Source: Pedobacter africanus (GTDB taxonomy: Bacteria > Bacteroidota > Bacteroidia > Sphingobacteriales > Sphingobacteriaceae). Taken from it: 64,000 nt of DNA. How positions within the stretch are numbered: the stretch's first letter is position 1; each line of letters begins with the position of its first letter. The translations under genes were made by a program, and so were the position numbers. The stretch is taken from the NCBI RefSeq assembly GCF_900176535.1, contig NZ_FWXT01000001.1, positions 2,232,001 through 2,296,000 of the forward strand. Direction: 5' to 3'. Under the pieces are notes generated by a model, which was not told where the DNA came from, did no database searches, and saw only the letters and a list, made by a program, of their open reading frames with translations. Below are positions 1-8,107 of the stretch, piece by piece.

Positions 1-2508
1 AGGGTTGTTGTCAAATTTCACTACTTTAGACTGATAATCTCCCAGGGTAAAGGCAAAATCGTAATTCAAACCAAATGCGGTATTGTTACTATATTTCACG
101 ATCAATTCCCAGCCCCTGGTGTCAATGGTGCCTGAATTGACCTGCGGTGATGCAGCACCAAGTACCGCAGGGAATTTTAAGCCGTCAGTAAGAATATCTG
201 TAGTTCTTCTTCTGTACCAGTCAAAATTGATCTCCAGTTTTTTCAGCACGGTCAGGTCAAACCCAAAATCAATAGTTGTTGCGGTTTCCCAGGTTAAACT
301 CGGATCAATCAACAAAGGAGGTGTAACACCTACCGGCCTTAATCCGCCCAGTAGGTAGTTAATCTGCGACGTCGTTCCATAATTGGAGATATACAGGTAA
401 TTCCTTACGTTCTGGTTACCCAAGCTGCCATAGGAAGCCCTTAATTTCAAGTCGTTTACAACAGACTTTATACCTTTTGCAAAAGGTTCTTCCGTTATAC
501 GCCATCCGGCAGAAAAGGATGGGAAGAATTTAAAACGTGTATCGGACGGGAATTTTGATGTTCCGTCGTAACGTCCGTTGGATTCAAATAAATACTTGCC
601 TTCATAATTGTAGTTGAGTCGATAGAATACCCCTTGCACTGCCCAATGCGATTCACTGTCACCTACAGTACGCTCGCCCTGTGCCTGTCCAAGCGTTGGC
701 ACATTGTTGTTGATGTTATTGCGCCGCGCTGTCAGGTCCTGGTCTGTATACCATTCCTGGTTATAGCCAAGCAACCCTTGAAAATTATGCTTTCCCCCAA
801 AGGTTTTGGTGTAATCTGTATACACGTTGATGGTGTATTTATTGGAATTAAAGTTGTACCGCGAAATGTAGTCGGGATTGGTATGAACAGTAGTTGTAGA
901 ATTTCTTGTATTTTCCAACCTTTCCAGCAGTGGCACAATGGTTTTCTGGATCATTCCATTGTTTAGGTACGACAGGTCGCCTTTTAAAGACCAGTTTTTT
1001 GTAAGCGTAAAAATTGGCGAGGCCGACAACAATATATTGGATTTATTTTCGGTATTAGACGAACCATAATCCATAAACGACAGGATGTTGTCGGTATATT
1101 TTGCCTTCACATTTAAAGATGCCGGTACATATATTGGCATGCTTACGTTACGCGAAGGTTCCTGAGACATGGCCGTCCACCAGCCTCCCTTACCCGAAGG
1201 GCTTACAGGCTCATGATAAGTAGAATTATTATAGGCAGTCCTGAAATCTATTTTAAACCAGTCGTTTACCTGTGCATTTACGTTTAAAAGCGAATTATAG
1301 CGTTTTAAATTATCGGTATTGATTTTATACAATCCGTCCTGGTCCTGAAAACCGAAAGAGCCATAGTAAGCTATTTTTTCTGATCCGCCCGATATGGTGA
1401 GGTTATGCTTCTGCATAGGCGAGTTTTTCAGCAATGCCTCATCATATAGGTTTACGTTGCCCCTCCATATGATATCATTAGTATTTTTTGTAGGATCTGC
1501 AAAATAATAAGGCTCATTGTTAACCGGGTCATCCATATATTCCTTTATCTTCTGCAGCTTCAATATTTCGTTTGATCCTGCCGAGACATTTTCTAATGCT
1601 GCTGCTTTAAGAATGGCATCCTGGATATCATAGGCGTTCAGCAGATCAGGTACTGCTGTGGGTGAACTCCACTGGAAAGAATTAGAATAGGTAACATTAG
1701 ACTTACCCTTTTTACCTGATTTGGTTTTGATCAAAAGCACTCCAAAAGCGCCCCTTGCTCCATAAATCGCAGCGGAAGCAGCATCTTTTAACAAGGTTAC
1801 AGACTCAATATCTTCAGGATTTAGTAGTGATGGATCCATTTCTATACCGTCCACAAGAATAAAAGGTTGCCCGCTTTGAAATTTGATCTTATTGCCATCA
1901 TTGGCATCCTTAAAAAAAGACGTTCCACCCCTTACGTTGTAACTTGCCGACGTGTTAGGGCTTCCGTTTGAAATGTTTACATTAAAGTTTGGCATCAAGC
2001 CTTGAAGCGCCTGGCCTAAACTTGAAGTAGGCCTGTTCTCAAGCATTTTTGAATCGATCTGGCTTACAGCGCCTGTTAGATTGGCTTTCTTCTGAACACC
2101 ATATCCTACAACAACAACTTCTTCAAGTGCCTTCTTATCGCTTTGCAATGTGATGCTAAGGTTTTTACTACTAATGGTTACTTCTTGCTGTACAAAGCCA
2201 ACGCTACTTACAATTAATGTAGCTGTACGATCTTTAACGACTATTGAGAACTCACCACTTGCATTTGTACTGGTTCCGTTTTTAGTTCCCTTTTCCAGGA
2301 TACTGACTCCAGGTATCGGCAATCCATCTTCATCTTTAACTGTTCCTCTGACAGTTTCCTGCAAAACGGGTTTCAGCATTACTACTACCCTGGAAGAAGC
2401 TCTCGCCAATGTTATGTTGCACGGCAAGATGCCCAGCAACAGGATCAGCACCGGGAATCCCCAGCGAGATTTTGAACGGTTAAGTTCATTGAGTACATTT
2501 TTTTTCAT
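1..2508 (-). CDS. SusC/RagA-type TonB-dependent outer-membrane receptor, partial (C-terminus beyond window)
   Basis: TonB-dependent outer-membrane transporter of the SusC family. The frame is open from an ATG at 2508 to the left edge (about 836 codons), so the end of the barrel, probably 150-250 residues, and any SusD partner lie outside. Order seen: a signal sequence, a carboxypeptidase-regulatory-like domain (GTVKDEDGLPIPGVSI), the SusC signature VVVVGYG, and a plug with the LLKDAASAAIYGARGA motif, followed by barrel sequence. It is the last gene of the leftward region 1 locus but has its own promoter, carrying the conserved operator at 2621-2684, and is separated from the NHL gene by a 377-bp gap. 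The substrate is unknown; the shared operator suggests the same inducer as the SusC at 20325-23285. Family assignment is secure. Confidence 0.93.
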   Translation of the reverse strand, partial: MKKNVLNELNRSKSRWGFPVLILLLGILPCNITLARASSRVVVMLKPVLQETVRGTVKDEDGLPIPGVSILEKGTKNGTSTNASGEFSIVVKDRTATLIVSSVGFVQQEVTISSKNLSITLQSDKKALEEVVVVGYGVQKKANLTGAVSQIDSKMLENRPTSSLGQALQGLMPNFNVNISNGSPNTSASYNVRGGTSFFKDANDGNKIKFQSGQPFILVDGIEMDPSLLNPEDIESVTLLKDAASAAIYGARGAFGVLLIKTKSGKKGKSNVTYSNSFQWSSPTAVPDLLNAYDIQDAILKAAALENVSAGSNEILKLQKIKEYMDDPVNNEPYYFADPTKNTNDIIWRGNVNLYDEALLKNSPMQKHNLTISGGSEKIAYYGSFGFQDQDGLYKINTDNLKRYNSLLNVNAQVNDWFKIDFRTAYNNSTYHEPVSPSGKGGWWTAMSQEPSRNVSMPIYVPASLNVKAKYTDNILSFMDYGSSNTENKSNILLSASPIFTLTKNWSLKGDLSYLNNGMIQKTIVPLLERLENTRNSTTTVHTNPDYISRYNFNSNKYTINVYTDYTKTFGGKHNFQGLLGYNQEWYTDQDLTARRNNINNNVPTLGQAQGERTVGDSESHWAVQGVFYRLNYNYEGKYLFESNGRYDGTSKFPSDTRFKFFPSFSAGWRITEEPFAKGIKSVVNDLKLRASYGSLGNQNVRNYLYISNYGTTSQINYLLGGLRPVGVTPPLLIDPSLTWETATTIDFGFDLTVLKKLEINFDWYRRRTTDILTDGLKFPAVLGAASPQVNSGTIDTRGWELIVKYSNNTAFGLNYDFAFTLGDYQSKVVKFDNNP

Positions 2509-2595
2509 ACCGTTTAGTTTAGGTTTGTTTGTCCTGTCAACTTTACATCGTTTAAGCTGGTTAAGCTTTAATCTTTAACATGCCCCCTGCAGGTC

Positions 2596-2684
2596 TTAAG
2601 ATATATGTGGTTGAACTACTCAAATCTGGATGATTATTCGTTTAAAAAAGATGAATATTCTAAACGTTTGGGTAGAAAAATCAT
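2596..2684 (-). promoter_or_regulatory. Operator-promoter, copy 1 of a ~64-bp repeated element
   Basis: On the plus strand 2621-2684 matches 23568-23631 with about three differences, the first 45 bases being identical. Two direct half-sites GATGATTATTC (2629-2639) and GATGAATATTC (2650-2660) are exactly 21 bp apart, two helical turns, as expected for AraC-type domains. Read leftwards, TTTG (complement of 2621-2624) is followed 17 bp later by TATCTTAA (complement of 2596-2603), which resembles the Bacteroidota -33 TTTG / -7 TAnnTTTG promoter. It lies 113 bp upstream of the SusC at 1-2508. Inference: binding site of the hybrid two-component regulator at 23705-27805. Confidence 0.7.
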
Positions 2685-2704
2685 GAAAAAACGCCCTTTT
2701 TAAT

Positions 2705-2812
2705 TTAAAATCTCTCTTTTGTGTTATCTGCCTTATCCAGAACAATCAAACCCAAGACAAGTAAGACGTCCAGAAAAGTTAATACAACAATATACCATTG
2801 ATAAGCTTCCAT
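2705..2812 (-). CDS. Possible 35-residue single-pass membrane peptide
   Basis: An ATG at 2812 opens 35 codons ending in TAA. The peptide begins MEAYQWYIVVL, has one strongly hydrophobic stretch (about residues 7-25, VVLTFLDVLLVLGLIVL) and a charged tail DKADNTKERF, as in small one-helix membrane proteins. It lies in the gap between the NHL lipoprotein gene and the operator of the SusC gene. No Shine-Dalgarno sequence is visible, which is usual in this phylum. I recognise no family. It could be chance, although so clean a helix followed by a polar tail in an AT-rich gap is suggestive. Confidence 0.42.
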   Translation of the reverse strand: MEAYQWYIVVLTFLDVLLVLGLIVLDKADNTKERF

Positions 2813-2827
2813 TGGTTACAGAATTTA

Positions 2828-2851
2828 GCAGGCATGTAAGTACACGCCTGC
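2828..2851 (-). other. Hairpin downstream of the NHL gene
   Basis: A 10-bp stem (one G-T pair) with a 4-base loop: GCAGGCATGT (2828-2837) pairs with ACACGCCTGC (2842-2851). It lies 35 bp past the stop of the NHL gene on the leftward transcript, with no T-run behind it. It is therefore more likely an mRNA-stabilising or weakly terminating structure than a standard intrinsic terminator. Confidence 0.45.
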
Positions 2852-2885
2852 CTTGATAATTAAGATTTTATGTTCATGATTTGAT

Positions 2886-4838
2886 TTAAGGAACATCTGC
2901 TGATTTCATAGTCCTTATTTTTTGATTTACACCATCACCATCAGCAATGTAAAATATACCAGTATAAGGATCGTAGGTAATACCAACAGGCCCTGCAAAC
3001 CTTGCAGCAGCAGCTGTTCCATCTACATACCCTGCAGTTGTACCTCCGGTAAGTTTTTCGAAAGTAGTGGCATTTCCATCGGCTTCGGCCAATATTTTAG
3101 AGATGTAATGCCCACCCGTATTGGCAATAAATACCTTATTAGCCGGGCTAACGTACAAGCCTCTTGGCGAGGACATGTTTGTTTTGCCCATACCCAGTAT
3201 TGTAACATTGTTATCAGACAGGCGCACTTTACTAATACCATTACCGTTCCAGCTGGCCACATATACAAAATTACCATCGGCGCTCATCCTTACTCCCCAT
3301 GGGATCTGGAATTTTGCGGCTGTCCCAACACCTGCGGCCATTCCGCTGGTAGAACCTGCAAGAGTGGTAACCTGGTTATTGGCCAGGTCGATCTTCCGCA
3401 GGCGGTGCCCGCTCCACTCCACCGTATACAGGCAATTGCGAGCCTGGTCATAACAAATGCCCGCAGGCCTGTTAAAGGTAGCAGCAACACCAGCACCATC
3501 AAGCGAGCTTGCGGCCCCACTGCCAGCGATGGTGCTCACCGCAGCAACGTAAGTATCGTTTAAAGTAATTTTGCGTATTTTGTTACCTCCCGAAGCGGCG
3601 TTGTCTGTAACATATAGATTTCCACTGGCATCAATAGTAATGCCCCATGGTGCATTAAACTGAGCGGAAGCCCCGGCACCGTCAACTGTTCCTGCCGTAC
3701 CGTTACCCGCCAGTACGGTGGTATTTCCAAAACGGTCTACCCGCAATATCCGGTTGCCACTGCCCTCGGTAATGTAACGATTGCCAAACTTGTCTGTTAC
3801 AATATCCTGGGGCTTGTTCACGCTGAGTTCATTGTTCAGCTCCAAAGTCCCTACCTGCAAATTGGTCAGCACGGGCTCCGGATATTTGGCAGCACGTAAA
3901 CTGATTGGGAAATCTACACTTACCAGACGGGTACCCGGGTTGGTGACATTCATAGTTTTGTCGGCATAGATCTGATCTCCCGTCACTGCCAGCCTGAACT
4001 CTTCGGCATTCTGGATGTTCAGTTTCAGTTTTCCATTGGCTGCAATTACATCTGTAAGAAAATCAGTAAACGTTGTTTCGCCTCTTTTGCGGTAGCTGAT
4101 CTTTACCTGGGTACCAAAGGCCGCCCTCTTATTGGCAGCACCATATTCGGCACAATACAGATTGACTTCCATGGCTATTGGTTTCATTTCTGTTTTCAAT
4201 TTGGCCGCAGCCCCTTTGATACTGGTAAGTGATACCAATGCCGTATCCGGGAAATAAGTCATCGTATCGGCAATGGCAACCCGCACTTCATTCGGATAAG
4301 GCAGCGAAACCAGCAATTTACCAGCGTTGTCTACATTTTCCGTTTCTGCGCTGCCCCATACTTCCTGCCCGGATGCCTTTCTACTGATAGAAACGGAGAT
4401 ACCGGAAAGTGGCTGTGCAGTTTTGCTGTCGGTAACTGCTATATCAAGCGGCCCCATACCAAACTTCGGACTGGAATGCAGAACAACCTGTGCCCCCTTG
4501 CTGTCTATGAACTCCAACACCTGCTCAGCCTTGTGGTAGAAAGCCGTATCTACTTCAATTTTAAAGATATTGGGGTATGGATAATCAAAACTGGCCTGGC
4601 CTTTCCGATCGGTCCGGATGGTATCTACCTTTAAAAAGTCTCCTTTTGGCGAAATTTTACGGCTGATGATCACCCTTACGCCCTGTGCAGGTAATTGGTC
4701 GTCATCATTGATTACGGTAATGCCCAAAGGGGCCCTTGCTATATCATGTTCCCTGAAAGCATCGGTGGTCAGCTTTTTGCAGGCAGCCATAGAAAGCAAC
4801 AGCAGGAGGAACGGGAGAATTTTATTCAGATATTTCAT
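2886..4838 (-). CDS. NHL-repeat beta-propeller lipoprotein
   Basis: A 650-residue surface or periplasmic lipoprotein. The signal peptide ends ...LLLLLSMAACKK, placing the lipid-bearing Cys near residue 20. The N-terminal half (about 35-320) looks like successive Ig-like or carboxypeptidase-regulatory-like beta domains (VRVIISRKISP, ISVSISRKASG). The C-terminal half (about 340-645) is a propeller of NHL repeats: PQDIVTDKFGNRYITEGSGN, PWGITIDASGNLYVTD, PAGICYDQARNCLYTVEW, PWGVRMSADGNFVYVASW, PRGLYVSPANKVFIAN and PVGITYDPYTGIFYIAD, six blades. NHL propellers bind protein or glycan ligands and are usually not catalytic. It follows the DUF4983 gene by 5 bp, so it is in the same operon. A ligand-binding role is inferred. 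Confidence 0.85.
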   Translation of the reverse strand: MKYLNKILPFLLLLLSMAACKKLTTDAFREHDIARAPLGITVINDDDQLPAQGVRVIISRKISPKGDFLKVDTIRTDRKGQASFDYPYPNIFKIEVDTAFYHKAEQVLEFIDSKGAQVVLHSSPKFGMGPLDIAVTDSKTAQPLSGISVSISRKASGQEVWGSAETENVDNAGKLLVSLPYPNEVRVAIADTMTYFPDTALVSLTSIKGAAAKLKTEMKPIAMEVNLYCAEYGAANKRAAFGTQVKISYRKRGETTFTDFLTDVIAANGKLKLNIQNAEEFRLAVTGDQIYADKTMNVTNPGTRLVSVDFPISLRAAKYPEPVLTNLQVGTLELNNELSVNKPQDIVTDKFGNRYITEGSGNRILRVDRFGNTTVLAGNGTAGTVDGAGASAQFNAPWGITIDASGNLYVTDNAASGGNKIRKITLNDTYVAAVSTIAGSGAASSLDGAGVAATFNRPAGICYDQARNCLYTVEWSGHRLRKIDLANNQVTTLAGSTSGMAAGVGTAAKFQIPWGVRMSADGNFVYVASWNGNGISKVRLSDNNVTILGMGKTNMSSPRGLYVSPANKVFIANTGGHYISKILAEADGNATTFEKLTGGTTAGYVDGTAAAARFAGPVGITYDPYTGIFYIADGDGVNQKIRTMKSADVP

Positions 4839-4843
4839 ATCGG

Positions 4844-6607
4844 CTATTTAATAAATTCAGATTCAAAACTTGACAGGAACACCTGGCCATCCAGTTTCCA
4901 TTTGGCATCAATGGTTACACCAAACCAGTAGAAGATTTGTGAAGTAATATCGGTATTGCGCAGTGCAAACTGTCCAGGCAAAATAGGACTTGGTGCAGTG
5001 GCACAAACCGGTTTTTCCAGAAAATCCCAGACATAATTTCCGGTCAGTATCAAATCTTTACCCTTTGCCTGCGGGCTGTAGTTTACAAATTCTGCCAACC
5101 CATCGTTACATGGCCAGTAACCGATCAGGTTATTGTAGTAGGCATCTGTTGGACTTACACCATCAGCACAGGCATCTTCCAGAATTTTGCTGTCGGGAAG
5201 GGCCGTATTCCATATCCGGATATTGGATACTGATTGATTGGTATTGTTCCCGAAACCAGATTTCCATCCTGCAAAAAGTTCTGCTGGCGAAACAATATCT
5301 TCGCCGGTGATATCCATTGGTGCAGAAGCCTTTACACCATCCTGATAAATGATCATCATACGTTTGGTGCCCTCCATATAAATTTTTGCTGCCAGGGTAT
5401 ACCATTTATCGGTTACCATCTTAGGTGGTGCCGCAGCACCCAGATCGGCCGAAGTAAGTGTTTTATTGGCCCCTCCTGTGGGTCCCCTTCTTACTACAAA
5501 CCTCCAGGTACCGTTGGAGCCGTTATGGATGAACCACCATCCCGGGTTGGAGTTGGCCGGACTATTGGACTTAAAAAAGATGGTTGAATTCTGTGTTCCA
5601 AAGGCATATATCCTCAATCTGAACTCTATTGTATAACTGCCGGTTGAACCCAGATTATACAGGTCGGCGTTAGTTCCTGCAAGCTTTGCCGTTATCGCAC
5701 CTTCAGTAAACTTCACCCCATCAATCGCCACTGGGGGCACAATTTCCTTTCCTTTAAAATTGGCCGAATAGTACAGGCTAAAGATGTTCCTGTCACGTGT
5801 CCTGTTGGAAATTTCGCCATAGCCCGTTCCTGTGCCCCCGTGGTTGGAGGTCACAATAACCAGCCACTCTTCGGCAGCATAGGTTTTTCTACCTTTAATG
5901 GCATCCAGCATTTCACCGATATAACCATCTGTTTTCAGGACAGCTTCTTTGTACTGCGGAACATTTGGAGAGAAACCAAAAGTGGTACCAGCCTTAAGCA
6001 CATCGCCGAAGTTTACAATAACCAGGTCATTACTCAGCCCCTTCAGTTTCACCAGTGCCGAATCTTTAACTTCAGCATCAGTCGCTACTTTTATCGGGTA
6101 GTCGGCATAAACAAACATCTTGTTGTTCAGGGGTGCCCAGGTCGTAATTCCGGCCGAACGCCTGATTTTACCCGAAGCCTGCAGCCTTTCGATCAATGTA
6201 GGATAGGAAGTAGTGGCGTCGTGCTCATGGCCATCGCCCCCGCTCGGCACTTCAAAAGTATCGTCTTCGATGCCATGTTTACCTACCCCAACTCCAGTCA
6301 TGATGTTCTTCCATGTTCCCGCATCGCTGGGAATAAAATCGGCCAGCGCATCCCATGAATATTTGCTGTTGGCCAACATGGCGGTTATTTTTGGTGGCGC
6401 AATGGTTTTGATATCGGTACCGGTAGCACCATCAATCACCACCAATAACACTTTTCTCTGTTTTTTAATGATCTGCTGCTGTTCTTCGTTTACAAAAGGC
6501 GGATCAAAATATTTTTTACAGCCCTGCAGGCACAGCAGCGCCATCACAAAGGCGGCAAGCATAAGCTTTAGCTGTCCTGCTGCCGGATAAGATTTAATAT
6601 ATTTCAT
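4844..6607 (-). CDS. DUF4983-type lipoprotein: degenerate phosphatase fold plus LamG-like domain
   Basis: 587 residues with a lipoprotein signal (Cys near residue 30, LQGCKKYF). Residues ~50-290 follow the alkaline-phosphatase/sulfatase superfamily pattern (VLLVVIDGATGT, Asp59), but the metal-ligand motifs are altered: the usual D-x-A-G-H reads LKAGT around 204-208, and the usual S-D-H-G reads SNHGG at 254-258. Residues ~310-470 are a LamG/concanavalin-like domain (EFRLRIYAF, GWWFIHNGSNGTWRF), followed by a C-terminal part shared with the paralogue (NNLIGYWPCNDG). The paralogue at 8108-9871 has exactly the same length, and the M60 peptidase gene lies between the two. A non-catalytic glycan- or glycoprotein-binding role is inferred; the DUF4983 name is from memory. 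Confidence 0.8.
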   Translation of the reverse strand: MKYIKSYPAAGQLKLMLAAFVMALLCLQGCKKYFDPPFVNEEQQQIIKKQRKVLLVVIDGATGTDIKTIAPPKITAMLANSKYSWDALADFIPSDAGTWKNIMTGVGVGKHGIEDDTFEVPSGGDGHEHDATTSYPTLIERLQASGKIRRSAGITTWAPLNNKMFVYADYPIKVATDAEVKDSALVKLKGLSNDLVIVNFGDVLKAGTTFGFSPNVPQYKEAVLKTDGYIGEMLDAIKGRKTYAAEEWLVIVTSNHGGTGTGYGEISNRTRDRNIFSLYYSANFKGKEIVPPVAIDGVKFTEGAITAKLAGTNADLYNLGSTGSYTIEFRLRIYAFGTQNSTIFFKSNSPANSNPGWWFIHNGSNGTWRFVVRRGPTGGANKTLTSADLGAAAPPKMVTDKWYTLAAKIYMEGTKRMMIIYQDGVKASAPMDITGEDIVSPAELFAGWKSGFGNNTNQSVSNIRIWNTALPDSKILEDACADGVSPTDAYYNNLIGYWPCNDGLAEFVNYSPQAKGKDLILTGNYVWDFLEKPVCATAPSPILPGQFALRNTDITSQIFYWFGVTIDAKWKLDGQVFLSSFESEFIK

Positions 6608-6640
6608 TTATCTGTTTCTTAATGGATAATCAGCCAATGG

Positions 6641-8095
6641 TTATTTAGTCGGATCAAACAGCCATACCTGTTCTGTTAAAAGCGGGTATTGGGCTGCTAT
6701 CTTGTTTTTGGAAACACTGCTCACATACAATCCCCATTGTTTCATAAAAGGTTCCATGTCCTTCTTGGTAAACTCCGATAGCCTTTCGTAGAAGAAGTCG
6801 ACCTTATCCTGTTCGTTGTTGGCACCAAAGCGGGCCATACGGGCCTGGGTACACAGGTAGGTCATAAAGTCGAACCCATATCTTTCAAAGACCTGGACAA
6901 AAATCCCCATGCGGGCGTCAAGACTTGCAGATGCAAATTTTTTGTTTGCATCCACAGGTGTCGTAAAGGCAATTACCCCAGGCATGATCTCCCTGTACTT
7001 GGTATGTTTATAACCATGACGGTTGGTAATTTTAAAAGAGAAAAGGTTATTGGATACCTCACCCAGTTCAGACCAGCTCCAGGAATTCCCCATTTGCATG
7101 TTGTGCCCCAGTTCATGGTAAGTACCCCAGTTTGCGCCTACCACCTGGTCAATGGAAACGGCCTGCTTAAAATAAGCATCGGTGGCCATGGCCACCACCG
7201 GGTAACCCGAGTGCTGGGCACCAACTGAAGGTTGGATATCGTGCACATCGCGCCATGGTAATGTTGGGTTTCTGTTACGCACATCTGTAGTAGTTTCGGA
7301 TAAGCCATACCATTCCCAATAGCTATGCAGGATTTCATCATCCCAGGCAGTCATGAGTGCAGTAGGACTGGCAATAGGGAATTTCGCCAGTTTATTGGTT
7401 GGTAAAGTAAAAATGATCCTTTTGCCCCGCAACTCAAACCAGGGCACGGTAGTTTTGGCGATCATGGCTTTCCACTCAGCATCGGTGGTTTCACCAAGCA
7501 CAAAATCAGGCGATTTTACTGCTCCGGTAAACTTCAGCTCTACTTTGCGGCCCATCGATCTGGACGGGATAATCCAGATGGTACCTCCATACAGGTTACG
7601 CACATAATTGGTACCCGGAAAAAGCTGCACCCTTGTATAAATGATGGGTGCACGCTGAAGTGGATCTTTACCGGTAAGGTTATCGTTATGGGCGCCTACC
7701 TGTACCTGCAATCCGTAGGTATCGGAAGGTAAATTAATGATGATGAGTTCACCAGCAGGTGCATACAAGCCGGTACTGAAGTAACCACCGGGAGCTACAC
7801 TGATCCTTAAGTCACTTGACTTTACCTGGACGTAGTCGAGATCAAGTGTAACCTTATAGCCGCTGAGCCGGGGCTCGGCAATATCTACCAGCCCGGGAAA
7901 TGCCCTTGCAGCATTGAACTGCGATTTGTCTATTTTACTTCTTGAAGTATCCAGCACAAGATCGAAAGTATCCACAGGGTGGTTTCCATCAGTTGTGCCA
8001 TCAGGATGATGAAGACCGTAGTTCTTGGTGCAGCCGATCATACCGCTAAGCAGGACCAGCAGGGTCATGCAGTTCAGTAAATTTATCTTTCTCAT
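6641..8095 (-). CDS. M60-family (enhancin/mucinase-like) metallopeptidase lipoprotein
   Basis: Zinc metallopeptidase of 484 residues. A lipoprotein signal ends MIGCTKNY (Cys22). Residues ~75-200 form a beta-rich N-terminal domain typical of M60-like proteins (APGGYFSTGLYAPAGELI). The active site is HELGH at 327-331 within GTYHELGHNMQ, with the downstream SELGEVSNN giving the third zinc ligand (Glu346), which fits the M60 pattern HExxH-x(8-28)-E. M60 enzymes in gut Bacteroides cut glycoproteins such as mucins beside O-glycans, at or outside the outer membrane. It is the only clear hydrolase in this locus and lies between two DUF4983 paralogues, so it probably defines the substrate class, a glycosylated protein. 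Family assignment is secure; the exact target is not known. Confidence 0.9.
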   Translation of the reverse strand: MRKINLLNCMTLLVLLSGMIGCTKNYGLHHPDGTTDGNHPVDTFDLVLDTSRSKIDKSQFNAARAFPGLVDIAEPRLSGYKVTLDLDYVQVKSSDLRISVAPGGYFSTGLYAPAGELIIINLPSDTYGLQVQVGAHNDNLTGKDPLQRAPIIYTRVQLFPGTNYVRNLYGGTIWIIPSRSMGRKVELKFTGAVKSPDFVLGETTDAEWKAMIAKTTVPWFELRGKRIIFTLPTNKLAKFPIASPTALMTAWDDEILHSYWEWYGLSETTTDVRNRNPTLPWRDVHDIQPSVGAQHSGYPVVAMATDAYFKQAVSIDQVVGANWGTYHELGHNMQMGNSWSWSELGEVSNNLFSFKITNRHGYKHTKYREIMPGVIAFTTPVDANKKFASASLDARMGIFVQVFERYGFDFMTYLCTQARMARFGANNEQDKVDFFYERLSEFTKKDMEPFMKQWGLYVSSVSKNKIAAQYPLLTEQVWLFDPTK

Positions 8096-8107
8096 TGTTC
8101 CTGCGTT

